From Marinobacter bryozoorum (GTDB taxonomy: Bacteria > Pseudomonadota > Gammaproteobacteria > Pseudomonadales > Oleiphilaceae), in the NCBI RefSeq assembly GCF_023156245.1, contig NZ_JAKZAH010000003.1:1-64000 (forward strand): 64,000 nt of DNA, read 5' to 3'. Positions within the stretch are counted from its first letter, which is position 1. Each line of letters begins with the position of its first letter. Position numbers and translations under genes: made by a program. Shown here piece by piece: positions 17,893 to 27,188 of the stretch. The notes beneath the pieces are model-generated. The model saw only the letters and a list, made by a program, of their open reading frames with translations. It did no database searches and was not told the origin of the DNA.

Positions 17893-18681
17893 TCAGTTTT
17901 CCTGGGGTGTGTTTCTGGCCATGCGCGCGGCCATTCGGTCAATCAGGCCCTGCGGCAGGTTACCGAGCAAACGGAGCGTCCAGGTAAATCGTCGCGGGAA
18001 TTCAATGGTGTGGTGTCCTTTTTTCAGTCCCTGGATGATTCGGCTGGCGGCCTCGTCTGCCTCGATCAGAAAGGGCATGGGAAAGTCATTACGATCGGTG
18101 AGCGGCGTCTTGACGAAACCGGGTGATACCAGGAAAACCTCAATACCTTCACGTGCCAGGTCTGCACGCAGCGACTGGGCAAAATAGGCCAGGGCCGCCT
18201 TGGATGAGCCGTACCCCTCCGCACGACCGAAGGGAAACCACCACGCCGACGAGCCGACGATTACCAGCGCTGCAGGGCGCCCCTGTGCCCGTGTCCGGCG
18301 AAGGTGGGGAAGTACCCGCTCCACGGAGCGCACCGTGCCCATAACGTTGGTTTCTATATTGCGCCCGATCAGCTCGCTGTCGAACTGACTCACATCAAGG
18401 TACTCACAGGTCCCTGCGTTCAGAATGGCAAGGTCCAGGGGCGCGCCGGCCGTGAGCACGGGGTCGATCTGCCCAAGCTCTGCCGTGCTGGTGGTATCAG
18501 CCCGCGCGCCGGATACCCGGTCCGGGGCCAGGCTGGCCAGCTCATCAAGCGCAGACTGGCGACGGCCGGTAACCACCAGTGAATGCCCGTCCTTGATCAG
18601 TTGCCTGGCCAGGGCTTCGCCAATGCCAGAGGTCGCGCCGGTCAGCCAGATTCGGGAGGAGGTTTCAAGAAAACCGCTCAT
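17893..18681 (-). CDS. short-chain dehydrogenase/reductase
   Basis: A 262-residue classical SDR. The cofactor motif is LTGATSGIGEALA at residues 14-26, the catalytic Ser is in VGSSAWW, and YGSSKAAL carries the YxxxK pair. It is part of the lipid-modification operon and overlaps the NTF2-like gene by 4 bases. The substrate is unknown; its place beside desaturase and methyltransferase genes suggests an acyl or fatty aldehyde/alcohol intermediate. Confidence 0.9.
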   Translation of the reverse strand: MSGFLETSSRIWLTGATSGIGEALARQLIKDGHSLVVTGRRQSALDELASLAPDRVSGARADTTSTAELGQIDPVLTAGAPLDLAILNAGTCEYLDVSQFDSELIGRNIETNVMGTVRSVERVLPHLRRTRAQGRPAALVIVGSSAWWFPFGRAEGYGSSKAALAYFAQSLRADLAREGIEVFLVSPGFVKTPLTDRNDFPMPFLIEADEAASRIIQGLKKGHHTIEFPRRFTWTLRLLGNLPQGLIDRMAARMARNTPQEN

Positions 18682-19166
18682 GATGCGTAGTTCCTGATCC
18701 AGCGAATAGCGCCGCCCAGCATTGGCAGATTGCCGTAAAGCAGTTCGGCACCGTCAAAGTAGTCCCGGTGAAACTGCACGCGACCGTCCCGGACTTTCAG
18801 GTGGGTCATGCCGTGCACGGTGATCTCCCGGCCCCGACGAAGCTTGGGATGCTGCAGATGCATTACCCAGCTGAGGCAGGCCTGGTCGCCGTTGACGATA
18901 ACCTCGGCAAAGTCGAACCGGCAGCTCCGCACGTTGGTGTACACTTTTTCGAAGTAAGCCTGGAGTTCCCGGAGGCCGCTTACTGAGCCAAAGGGGTCGC
19001 TGAAGCAAACGTCTTCGCTGTAGACCTCGGCGAGTCCTGACACATTGCCGGCGGAGAGCGTATTGAATAGTCGCTGAAAGCGCTCGACCGTCGCTGACAC
19101 GGCTTCGTTGCGGTGAATGTCCGTGGTGGTAGTGGCTGAACTGTCACTGATGCCCTGGGTAATCAT
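18678..19166 (-). CDS. NTF2-like/SnoaL-like protein
   Basis: A 162-residue protein with the cone-shaped NTF2-like fold pattern: helix 1 around FQRLFNTLSAGNV, then YSEDVCFSDPFGSVSG and QFHRDYFDGAELLY. Such domains serve as small isomerase, dehydratase or binding subunits. It overlaps the desaturase gene by 4 bases and the SDR gene by 4. Equivalent genes occur in related SDR/FAD/DUF1365/Cfa clusters. Confidence 0.82.
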   Translation of the reverse strand: MITQGISDSSATTTTDIHRNEAVSATVERFQRLFNTLSAGNVSGLAEVYSEDVCFSDPFGSVSGLRELQAYFEKVYTNVRSCRFDFAEVIVNGDQACLSWVMHLQHPKLRRGREITVHGMTHLKVRDGRVQFHRDYFDGAELLYGNLPMLGGAIRWIRNYAS

Positions 19167-20116
19167 GAGCGCCTCCGTTGCAGGTCAAGAAGACGGGTTT
19201 CTTCCCGGATGGATTCCGGGATGGGTTTCAGGTCGTGAATAATGCCGATCTTCGACAGAACCCAGAGTCCATAGTAGGTCAGATCAATCTCGTACCAGCG
19301 GAAACCCTGACGGGCCGACTGGGGCCAGCGATGATGGTTGTTGTGCCAGCCTTCGCCGAAGGTGATCAACGCCAGCCAGAAGTTGTTACGGCTGTCATCA
19401 GTTGTTTCGAACCGACGGGAGCCCCAGACATGGGAAAGCGAATTGATGGACACCGTGGCGTGAAACAGGGCCACCGTTGAGATAATAAACCCCCATACCA
19501 GCAGTTGTAGTCCGTTGGTGCCAAGCCCTGGGGCCCAGGCAGCCAGGGCTTCGCCAAGGCCGTAGATGGCGAGGGCGAATGCGGCAGGCACCAGTGCATC
19601 AAACCGGTTGATAAAACGGAGCTCAGGGAATCGCATCCAGTCCTTTACCCGGCGCTCCTCGGTGCGGAAGGCTGCATCGCAGGTAAACCAGCCGACATGG
19701 GACCACCAGAAACCTCCCTGGTGGGGTGAATGCAGGTCTTCTTCGCCGTCAGAGTGCTGGTGATGGTGGCGATGGTGGGCAGCCCACCACAGCGGCCCGC
19801 GCTGGGCCGCACTGGCACCAAGAACGGCGAACACCAGTTGCCAGCTGCGGCTCGTCTTGAAAGTCTTGTGAGAGAAATACCGGTGGTAGAAGCCGGTGAT
19901 GGCAAACATGCGGACGGCAAAGAAGGCTACCGCAAAAACCACGGCGAACGAGCTGGTGCCGGTATAGAACGCCAGCAGGCATGCCAGGTGCAGGGCCACG
20001 AAGGGCATCACCCTGAGCGTATTGAAGCGTCGGGAGGTCAGATCAAGTTGATCCGATCCGGCTTCGGAATCGAACCATCTCAGAATGTCCGTGAGCCAGG
20101 ACTGGACTCTGGTCAT
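19163..20116 (-). CDS. acyl-CoA desaturase (delta-9 type)
   Basis: A 317-residue membrane di-iron desaturase. The three histidine boxes are all present: HRYFSH near residue 80, HHRHH near residue 115 and HNNHH near residue 255. Four hydrophobic helices surround them. It introduces a double bond into a saturated acyl chain, which would supply the substrate for the Cfa-like methyltransferase. It is the first gene of the eight-gene operon; the 112 bases to the divergent flavoprotein gene must hold the promoter. Confidence 0.92.
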   Translation of the reverse strand: MTRVQSWLTDILRWFDSEAGSDQLDLTSRRFNTLRVMPFVALHLACLLAFYTGTSSFAVVFAVAFFAVRMFAITGFYHRYFSHKTFKTSRSWQLVFAVLGASAAQRGPLWWAAHHRHHHQHSDGEEDLHSPHQGGFWWSHVGWFTCDAAFRTEERRVKDWMRFPELRFINRFDALVPAAFALAIYGLGEALAAWAPGLGTNGLQLLVWGFIISTVALFHATVSINSLSHVWGSRRFETTDDSRNNFWLALITFGEGWHNNHHRWPQSARQGFRWYEIDLTYYGLWVLSKIGIIHDLKPIPESIREETRLLDLQRRRS

Positions 20117-20228
20117 ACAGCTAGAACCTTTTGAGTGTTAAAGCGGGCATTGTCTGCGGTGACTGCGCTTGTGCATCACCGCTGGCATTCTTACGTAACC
20201 GACCCCTATTTCGGATGTTTGGGAAACC

Positions 20229-21272
20229 ATGATTGATACGCAAGATCCACAGGTTGTTATACGAAGGCTGGCCATCGTTGGTTCAGGGCTGGCTGGTCTT
20301 ACCGCAGCACGGAAACTGGTTGCTGCCGGGGTGGAGGTCACCCTGTTCGAAAAAAGTCGTGGTCCCGGTGGCCGCATGGCCTCGAAGCGACTGAGCGAAC
20401 CTGCCGACGGCTCGGCAGATATCGGTGCCCAGTATTTCACAGTTCGCAACCCGGCGTTCCGGGAATTCCTCACGGAACATGCAAGCACCGAATGCTGGGG
20501 GCTGTGGGATGGTCGGTTCCGTTATCAGGGGGCCGACAATGGGTGGCAGAAAATGCGTCCGGCAGAGCGCTATGTAGGCATTCCGCGCATGTCGGCTATT
20601 ACACGCTCGCTGTCCGAGGGACTGGACGTCAGGGCCGGGGTCCGCATCGCCAGCCTTGGGCGTCGTGATGATAAAACCTGGTGCCTTACCGATACCGACG
20701 GCCAGGTCCATGAAAGCTTTGACGCCGTGTTGCTGACGCCACCGCCAGCCCAGACCGTCGACCTGCTCAAGGACAGTGGGCTGGCGGTGTTGGCGGATGA
20801 CTTTAATATCGAGATCAGTCGCATGCAGGCCTGCTGGACAGTGATGGTCCATTTCCCCGAGGGTGCGGGCGTCGACTTCGAGGCTTTGATGCCCAATAGC
20901 CGTCTGCTGAACTGGGCTGCTAACAATTCCAGTAAGCCGGGGCGCGAAGACCAGGGCGAGTGGTGGGTCCTGCACGGGGACCCTGACTGGTCTGACGCCA
21001 ATACGGAGGAAGACCCGGACCAGGTCGCTGAGCAACTGCTGAACGAGTTCCTCCAGTACGGAGAGGTCAGGGCCAACCCCGGGACCGTGAAGGTTCACCG
21101 CTGGCTGTACGCCCGTCCCAAGGCCCGGACCGGCCCGGGGCACCTCTGGTTCCCCGAGGAGCGCATTGCCATTGCCGGGGACTGGCTGGACGGCGGACGT
21201 GTTGAGGGTGCTTTCAATAGTGCCGATGGCCTGGTCAGCCGGCTGGCTTGCCTGGGCGTGCTGCCGGGCTGA
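20229..21272 (+). CDS. renalase-like FAD-dependent oxidoreductase
   Basis: A 347-residue flavoprotein of the bacterial renalase-like group. The N-terminus has LAIVGSGLAGLTAARKLVAAG, followed by FEKSRGPGGRMASKR and the typical DIGAQYFTVR. The C-terminal IAIAGDWLDGGRVEGAFNS contacts FAD. Characterised members oxidise wrongly reduced dihydro-nicotinamide isomers. It is divergent from the lipid operon and convergent, 6 bases apart, with the HD-domain gene. Confidence 0.85.
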   Translation: MIDTQDPQVVIRRLAIVGSGLAGLTAARKLVAAGVEVTLFEKSRGPGGRMASKRLSEPADGSADIGAQYFTVRNPAFREFLTEHASTECWGLWDGRFRYQGADNGWQKMRPAERYVGIPRMSAITRSLSEGLDVRAGVRIASLGRRDDKTWCLTDTDGQVHESFDAVLLTPPPAQTVDLLKDSGLAVLADDFNIEISRMQACWTVMVHFPEGAGVDFEALMPNSRLLNWAANNSSKPGREDQGEWWVLHGDPDWSDANTEEDPDQVAEQLLNEFLQYGEVRANPGTVKVHRWLYARPKARTGPGHLWFPEERIAIAGDWLDGGRVEGAFNSADGLVSRLACLGVLPG

Positions 21273-21278
21273 TGCTGA

Positions 21279-22754
21279 TCATTCACCTTCCGGCCCGGTT
21301 ACACCCTCTGGCCGCTGGTAGAAGTGTGTAATGGTGCCGTCGCCAAACTTGCTGAAAAACGCACTGACTTCGCTGATGCGTTTCAGGCTGCGGCGCCGGC
21401 TCACCGGGTCCCGTACCAGCACCTGAATGCCATCAAAGTTCTCACCGATGCGGGAGAACTTCGCTCGCATGGTGCAGGTAACCACATCGGTCGGCAGCAG
21501 CTGTAATTCGCGGGCAAGCCAGTGGCGGTGGGCGCCCATTTCGTCTGGCTCAAGGTTTTCCCTTGTATCCAGGTGCCGCAGCCTGACCCGATCCACAATG
21601 CAGCGGGAGTAGCTATGCGGGCGTTGACGGGCAATGCGCCGGAAGGCCTCCCAGAAGAAGCTGTCCGTCAGGTCAGCAAAATACTTCATATCGCTGAGGC
21701 AGGTGTTCACCCACTCGAAGATGTCGGGGTCTTCCAGCGCTTCGTTGATGGCTTCGCGCAACAGCCAGTCGAATCCCAGCGCGGTCTTGTGGGCATAGAC
21801 CTTGCGATACATCTGATGACGGCTGTAGACAAAGTCTTCCAGCGCACCGAGTCCCTTATGGGTGATCGCAAGGCCCAGCCAGGGGCTGCGGGTGTCCCAG
21901 CCGAATCGCAGGTTGCTGAGCAGGTGGTCCAGGTTGAAGCCGCCAATGGTCACGGATGAATGGAAACCGTCCCGAAGCATGTAATCGGCCCGGTCGGCAT
22001 CTATCTCACCAGACACGATGGATGACAGCATATTCATGACCAGGGCCGGGATGTCGGCGGTTCTCAGTCGTCCTGCTTCTGAATCCTCACCGGAAATAAA
22101 CGCCCAGAAGGTATGGGCATGGCGGGAGAAGGCCTCGCTGGGGGTGACTTCCGTGGTTTCCATGATGCCCATAACGTCCTGTGCATAGAGGCCGGCGGCC
22201 TCCAGGTCGATACTGGCCAGGATGTCGTGGGCGACCCGCACGGAATAGTGCTCATGCTCCAGCTCGACCGGAGGTGCACGGAAATAATCCCGGTAATCGG
22301 CACCTTCCCAAAGCTGCTCGAACCGCCCCGGCTGTGCCATCAGGTCGTGGATGCGACGGGCCTGGGTGAACTGGTGGGAGAAACTGGAGTGACCGCTGTC
22401 GTGGAGCAGACAGCCCAGGCGGATGGTCTTGGCGAGGTAATCAATCGCATCCAGCTGGCTCAGGGTCAGGTCTACCTGTTCGCTGAGCTGCCGTTCGCGC
22501 AGGTAGGCGTCGATCATGGCCCGGAACATGCGCCCGCCCACATGCATGACCCCGACACTGTGCAGGAAGCGGGAGTGCGTCGCCCCCGGAAACACCAGGC
22601 TAAGGATGTCGTTCTGGCATATATTGCGTAGCCGCTGGAACAACGGGTGGTCGATAACCTGTATCTCGTGGCGATACAGGGGTATACCCCCGTGAACCGG
22701 ATCCATAATGATCTTGTCATAGGCTCCGAGAAGATCATTCACCGCCTTGCGCAT
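21279..22754 (-). CDS. HD-domain phosphohydrolase
   Basis: A 491-residue protein of the COG1078 (dNTPase-like) HD superfamily. It starts with KIIMDPVHGGIPLYRHE and has HSRFLHSVGVMHVGGR followed by LLHDSGHSSFSHQF, which together provide the H...HD...D metal site; the last Asp is in DRADYMLRDG. The substrate (deoxynucleotide or other phosphate ester) is unknown. It is a single gene, divergent from hsbR. Confidence 0.85.
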   Translation of the reverse strand: MRKAVNDLLGAYDKIIMDPVHGGIPLYRHEIQVIDHPLFQRLRNICQNDILSLVFPGATHSRFLHSVGVMHVGGRMFRAMIDAYLRERQLSEQVDLTLSQLDAIDYLAKTIRLGCLLHDSGHSSFSHQFTQARRIHDLMAQPGRFEQLWEGADYRDYFRAPPVELEHEHYSVRVAHDILASIDLEAAGLYAQDVMGIMETTEVTPSEAFSRHAHTFWAFISGEDSEAGRLRTADIPALVMNMLSSIVSGEIDADRADYMLRDGFHSSVTIGGFNLDHLLSNLRFGWDTRSPWLGLAITHKGLGALEDFVYSRHQMYRKVYAHKTALGFDWLLREAINEALEDPDIFEWVNTCLSDMKYFADLTDSFFWEAFRRIARQRPHSYSRCIVDRVRLRHLDTRENLEPDEMGAHRHWLARELQLLPTDVVTCTMRAKFSRIGENFDGIQVLVRDPVSRRRSLKRISEVSAFFSKFGDGTITHFYQRPEGVTGPEGE

Positions 22755-22872
22755 GGTTAAACCTCGCAGGAAAACACTGTGGCACTTGTTATATCACACC
22801 ACCGTGCCAGAATACCCGGTATAAGCAGTGGCTTATCCAGAACAAGACCGCGAACACGTTGAAGGCCAGAGC

Positions 22873-24114
22873 ATGACAGCGCGCACCGAGCGCATTCTGA
22901 TAATTGATCCCGACGAGGCTGCCAGGGCAGATCTCGACCGCTACCTGGTTTCGCGGGGCTTCTATGTGCACGGTTATCCCAGCGTGGCGGAGGCCCGGCG
23001 GCTGTTTGAGGATCGCCCACCTGACGTCATCTTTGCAGACCTGCCGCCGGCGACTATCTCTGAGCTGACCACTTGCCTGAAAGGAGAGGGCAGCTTCCTT
23101 CCCCTGATTGCCTATTCCCAGGCGACACAAGCCAACCAGGTGATTGAGGCCTTGAGGGCTGGTGCTGTGGACTTCATTCTCAAGCCGCTGTCGGAAAAGT
23201 CGGTGGTTGAAGACGTGCTGGGGCGCCTGTTTGACCGGCTCAGGGTCCATCGCCTTAATCAGCTGTACCGGCAGGAACTCGAAGAGACCAACACCAACCT
23301 TCGTGAAGGCATCTCGGAACTAAGGGCCGACCAGCGGGCAGGGCGCAAGGTTCAGATGAAGATGCTGCCGGATCACCAGGTCATCCTGAACGGCCTGGCC
23401 ATTGACCATCTGATCAAGCCTTCGCTTTTCCTGAGTGGCGATTTCCTCGACTATTTTCGCATTTCCGATGATGAAACCCTGGTCTACATCGCGGATGTGT
23501 CTGGCCACGGTGCCAGTTCCGCCTTCGTCACCGTGCTGCTCAAGAACCTGACCAACCGGCTGCAACGCAATCTGCGTCGGGGTTCCTCCGATGATCTTCT
23601 CTACCCGGAACGGATCCTCCAGCGCATCAATTCGGAATTACTGGATACCGGGCTGGGAAAGCATGTCACCGTATTTGTAGGCATTATCTCAGCCGCCAGG
23701 CGCACCCTGCGTTACGCTGTGGGAGCACATTTCCCGATGCCGGTGATAGCCTTTGAGGATGGGGAGACCCGCTTCCTGGAAGGCTCCGGGCTCCCGGTAG
23801 GGCTGTTCGAGGAGCCGGAGTGGGATGAGTACGAGATGACCCTGCCCGGGCCGTTTCATCTGTTCCTGTTCTCGGACGGTATACTGGAAGTGCTGGACGC
23901 GGAAAATCTGGATAAAAAGGAACAGCAACTACTTGAACTCGTATCGGGAGGCCGTCACACTATCGCATCGTTGAACGAGGCTCTGCAGCTTGAGAGTACA
24001 TCAGAGCTTCCGGACGATATTGCGATCGTGTCGGTTACCGATATCAGACTGACCGATCCGGATCTGCAAGGTGTATCGGTCACTGATGCCGGGAAGCCGG
24101 CGGGTGCCAGGTGA
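22873..24114 (+). CDS. response regulator with SpoIIE/PP2C phosphatase domain, HsbR-like
   Basis: A 413-residue two-domain protein. The receiver domain (about 1-125, ERILIIDPDEAAR; FADLP with the acceptor Asp) is followed by a helical linker and a PP2C-type domain with SGDFLDYF, IADVSGHGASSAF and LFSDGILEV. The ATG at 22873 has GAAGG 7 bases before it. In Pseudomonas HsbR dephosphorylates the anti-anti-sigma factor HsbA to control FlgM and the switch from swimming to biofilm. The HsbA-like gene follows; HptB, its usual phosphotransfer partner, is not in the window. Confidence 0.85.
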   Translation: MTARTERILIIDPDEAARADLDRYLVSRGFYVHGYPSVAEARRLFEDRPPDVIFADLPPATISELTTCLKGEGSFLPLIAYSQATQANQVIEALRAGAVDFILKPLSEKSVVEDVLGRLFDRLRVHRLNQLYRQELEETNTNLREGISELRADQRAGRKVQMKMLPDHQVILNGLAIDHLIKPSLFLSGDFLDYFRISDDETLVYIADVSGHGASSAFVTVLLKNLTNRLQRNLRRGSSDDLLYPERILQRINSELLDTGLGKHVTVFVGIISAARRTLRYAVGAHFPMPVIAFEDGETRFLEGSGLPVGLFEEPEWDEYEMTLPGPFHLFLFSDGILEVLDAENLDKKEQQLLELVSGGRHTIASLNEALQLESTSELPDDIAIVSVTDIRLTDPDLQGVSVTDAGKPAGAR

Positions 24115-24165
24115 GGCAAGCTCACCGGGCGTTTCCGTTTTGTCGAACGACTGGCAGTAAATGAC

Positions 24166-24657
24166 ATGGCTGGCTACAAGATTCTGCAGGCTGAGAAGCA
24201 GGGGATCTACGTCCTCAAGTTTATTGGAGAAATCCGTCTCAACCTGTGCTCAACGCTGGACAACCTGGTGGAATCCATCACGTCCGACCCGGCGTTCAAG
24301 ACCGTGGTTATCGATCTGACCGAAACCGATGTGATCGACAGCACCACCCTCGGCCTGCTGGCCAAGATCGCCATGGCCGCCAAGAGGCAGAGCCATTTTC
24401 TGCCGACCCTGATTTCTACGAATCCGGACATCACCCGAATCATCACATCAATGGGGTTTGACCGGATTTTTATTATCGTGCGCGAGCCCGCATCGCGTAT
24501 CGAGGAACTGGAAGAAATCCCCGTGCTCCGCGCCAGTGAGCAGGAAGTGCGGGACAAGGTACTGGATGCCCACCGTGTACTGATGGGTCTGAACAGCCGT
24601 AACCGGGAAGAATTCCATAACCTGGTGCGTGCCCTGGAGTGCGAGGACACAGGCTGA
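24166..24657 (+). CDS. STAS-domain anti-sigma factor antagonist, HsbA-like
   Basis: A 163-residue protein with a STAS domain over residues 1-110 and a C-terminal helical tail. The phosphorylatable Ser is in IDSTTLGLLAK near residue 58. It is the expected target of the PP2C phosphatase encoded 51 bases upstream, and by analogy with HsbA would bind an anti-sigma factor such as FlgM when unphosphorylated. It is 45 to 50 residues longer than minimal SpoIIAA-type proteins. Confidence 0.86.
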   Translation: MAGYKILQAEKQGIYVLKFIGEIRLNLCSTLDNLVESITSDPAFKTVVIDLTETDVIDSTTLGLLAKIAMAAKRQSHFLPTLISTNPDITRIITSMGFDRIFIIVREPASRIEELEEIPVLRASEQEVRDKVLDAHRVLMGLNSRNREEFHNLVRALECEDTG

Positions 24658-24705
24658 CTTCAGCAGAAACACCCCCGGACACAACAGGGCCGATACGGAA
24701 GCACT

Positions 24706-25800
24706 ATGCCTGATACTAAACGGCCCGGTAACGGGCACACGTCCCCATATCCATCCCGATCCCCTGGTGAAAAACACGATGTCGCCGTTCTCGGCGGCGG
24801 CAGTTTCGGTACTGCCATGGCCAAGGTGTTGTGTGAAAATGGCCATCGCGTCCACTTCTGGATGCGGGACGAGAAACAGGTGCAGGAACTGACGGAACAC
24901 CGCACCAACAGCCGTTACATGCCCGGTGTGAAAATTGAGGGCGACCTGCTGCCCACCACGGCGTTTGCTGAAACCCTGGCCAATGCCGAGATCGTCTTTG
25001 TTGCCATTCCCAGCAAGGCCTTCCGCGACGTTATCCATGCCCACGCCAGCGACTTCCGGCCAGACCAGATTGTCATCAGCCTGACCAAGGGCATCGAACG
25101 GGACGGTTTTCGGCTGATGAGCGAGATCTTGCAGGAAGAGATACCACGAACGCGCATTGGTGTACTCAGTGGCCCCAACCTTGCGGCGGAAATCGTTAAC
25201 CGGGAACTGACAGCGACAGTTATCGCTGCCAAGGATCCGGACGTGCGGCGTACGGTGCAAGACCTGTTAGGCTGCGAGTATTTCCGGGTTTACGCCAATG
25301 TGGACATCTACGGCGTGGAACTGTCTGGTGCACTCAAGAACATCTACGCCATTGTCGCTGGCATGGGCGCCGCGCTGGATCTGGGAGAAAATGCCCAGGC
25401 CATGCTGCTGACTCGCAGCCTGGCCGAGATGAGTCGCTTTGCCGTCAGCCTGGGCGCCAATCCAATGACCTTTATGGGGCTCGCCGGCATTGGTGACCTG
25501 GTGGTCACCTGTACATCTTCCAAGAGCCGTAACTACCGGGTCGGCTATGCCGTCGGCAAGGGTGCCCGGCTGGAGGATGCGGTAGCAGAGCTCGGCCAGG
25601 TGGCCGAGGGTATCCATACCTTGTTGCTGGTGAAGGAGAAGGCTGAGGACGTGGGCATCTATATGCCACTGGTTCGCGGTCTGTACGATATCCTTTATGG
25701 TGGAGCCTCTATCAAGGCCGTTATCAGTGGCCTGATGACTGCTGTGCAGAACTCTGATGTCGAGTTCATCCTGCCGAGAACCCTGTCAGGACAGGCCTGA
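24706..25800 (+). CDS. gpsA: glycerol-3-phosphate dehydrogenase (NAD(P)+)
   Basis: Makes sn-glycerol-3-phosphate from dihydroxyacetone phosphate for phospholipid synthesis. The 364-residue protein has the cofactor motif VLGGGSFGTAMAKVL, the LTKGIERDG loop, GPNLAAEI, and SGALKNIYAIVAG with the catalytic Lys. About 25 hydrophilic residues precede the Rossmann motif, more than usual; a later start is possible but the upstream Met has no competing ribosome binding site. It lies 4 bases before sixA. Confidence 0.94.
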   Translation: MPDTKRPGNGHTSPYPSRSPGEKHDVAVLGGGSFGTAMAKVLCENGHRVHFWMRDEKQVQELTEHRTNSRYMPGVKIEGDLLPTTAFAETLANAEIVFVAIPSKAFRDVIHAHASDFRPDQIVISLTKGIERDGFRLMSEILQEEIPRTRIGVLSGPNLAAEIVNRELTATVIAAKDPDVRRTVQDLLGCEYFRVYANVDIYGVELSGALKNIYAIVAGMGAALDLGENAQAMLLTRSLAEMSRFAVSLGANPMTFMGLAGIGDLVVTCTSSKSRNYRVGYAVGKGARLEDAVAELGQVAEGIHTLLLVKEKAEDVGIYMPLVRGLYDILYGGASIKAVISGLMTAVQNSDVEFILPRTLSGQA

Positions 25801-25803
25801 GCC

Positions 25804-26256
25804 GTGAAATTACTGGTGATGCGCCATGGTGAGGCCGGCTGGCATACCATCGATCAGCAGCGAGAGCTGACCGACGCCGGCCGCACAGCCACGGGTCGGG
25901 TGGTACACCAGATCGCCGAGTCGCCCTGGCGGCCCCGGGAAATCTGGTGCAGCTCTCTGATCCGTGCCCGGCAAACAGCGGCCATCGCCTCCGAAATCCT
26001 CAATTGCCGTGTAACCGAGAAAACCTTTCTCACCCCGGATGACGATCCGGGCCTGTGCCTGGACGCGCTGCTTGAAGAGTCTCCGGCCACACGTCTGTTG
26101 ATCGTCTCCCATATGCCGCTGGTGGGCGCCCTCTCTACCTTGCTGGTGGACGGGCATCGTCAGGGCATCCCCTTCATGACCAGTCAGGCGGTTGGCCTGG
26201 AGCTGCCAGTAGTCGGACCCGGCTGCGCCGACCTGAAGGTCCAGTTCCTGCCGTGA
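25804..26256 (+). CDS. sixA: phosphohistidine phosphatase SixA
   Basis: A 150-residue histidine-phosphatase-superfamily protein. The RHGEAGW motif with the catalytic His is at residues 7-13, SLIRARQTA follows, and the second catalytic His is in VSHMPLVGAL. SixA removes phosphate from HPt domains or, in E. coli, from the nitrogen-related PTS protein NPr. A GTG start directly follows the gpsA stop, the usual gpsA-sixA order of this group. Confidence 0.93.
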   Translation: MKLLVMRHGEAGWHTIDQQRELTDAGRTATGRVVHQIAESPWRPREIWCSSLIRARQTAAIASEILNCRVTEKTFLTPDDDPGLCLDALLEESPATRLLIVSHMPLVGALSTLLVDGHRQGIPFMTSQAVGLELPVVGPGCADLKVQFLP

Positions 26257-26420
26257 GCCTGCCGCGTTGTTTTTGGCTGAAACCCCTGATTTAACGGCCA
26301 GTTACCCTTGTAACCCATGGTGCGAGGCCCCATTTTGTTACCAACAGATCCGAATATTCCGGCTTTCGCGACTATCATTATCGTTATTGGCTTGATTCAC
26401 CGATTCGTCAGGAGACACCC

Positions 26421-26984
26421 ATGAGCCAGGACCCGAAACGTCTTGAAGAACAGGTAAAGTCCGCTTCCCAGGGAGCCGGTTTGCCGCCCATAGAGAAGTG
26501 GAACCCGGAGCTCTCTGGCGATATCGATATTCGTGTCGCCAGGGATGGCGGTTGGTACCACCAGGGTGAGCTGATCCAGCGGGAAGCCATTGTGCGGCTT
26601 TTTTCCACCATACTGAGGCGGGAAGAGGACGGCGAGTATTACCTGGTCACCCCGGTCGAGAAGTGGCGCATCAAGGTGGAGGATACCCCTTTGCTGGCCC
26701 ACAGCCTGGAAGTGGCTGGCACTGGTAAAGATCAGGTACTCGCGGTCACCACCAATGTGGGTGAGCGGCTGCTTCTGGGGCCGGACCACCCGCTGGAGGT
26801 AGGTGCCTACGAAGGTGACGGCACGCCGCGTCCCGTTGTCCATGTCCGGCGCGGACTGGAAGCCCGCCTGGTCACCGCCGCCTACTATGAGCTGGCGGAC
26901 CTGCTGGTTGAAAATCCGACGTCAGGCAAGGATTTACTGGGTATCTGGAGCAGCGGTGAATTTTTTCCGGTGGGCAACGGTTGA
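26421..26984 (+). CDS. DUF1285 family protein
   Basis: A 187-residue soluble protein of the DUF1285 family, recognised from PPIEKWNPELSGDIDIRV and the DGGWYHQGELIQREAIVRLFSTIL region (two short segments of one conserved block) and EYYLVTPVEKW. Its function is unknown. A GGAGA ribosome binding site lies 7 bases before the ATG. It stands alone, with 164 bases before and 204 after without genes. Confidence 0.85.
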   Translation: MSQDPKRLEEQVKSASQGAGLPPIEKWNPELSGDIDIRVARDGGWYHQGELIQREAIVRLFSTILRREEDGEYYLVTPVEKWRIKVEDTPLLAHSLEVAGTGKDQVLAVTTNVGERLLLGPDHPLEVGAYEGDGTPRPVVHVRRGLEARLVTAAYYELADLLVENPTSGKDLLGIWSSGEFFPVGNG

Positions 26985-27188
26985 AATACGCCAACCCGGC
27001 TCCACCAATGAGGCAACACGGTAGAAAACGCAGTCTGACCCTTGTTAGACTGTATTTTAGATCTTGTTACCGAGCCCGGCTCTCTAATGAGGCCCGGTGG
27101 TCGTTAGTTCCTCTGTGCAGTCCGACTGTTCAAGATCATCGATCATCCGTTTTAAATTAACAGTCATTGCGACATGCAAGGAGAAACC

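Noticed and set aside
20117..20228. RpoE/ChrR-type ECF promoter before the desaturase
   Set aside because: Neither a TGATCC-like -35 nor a properly spaced CGTA -10 could be found, so no promoter is claimed.
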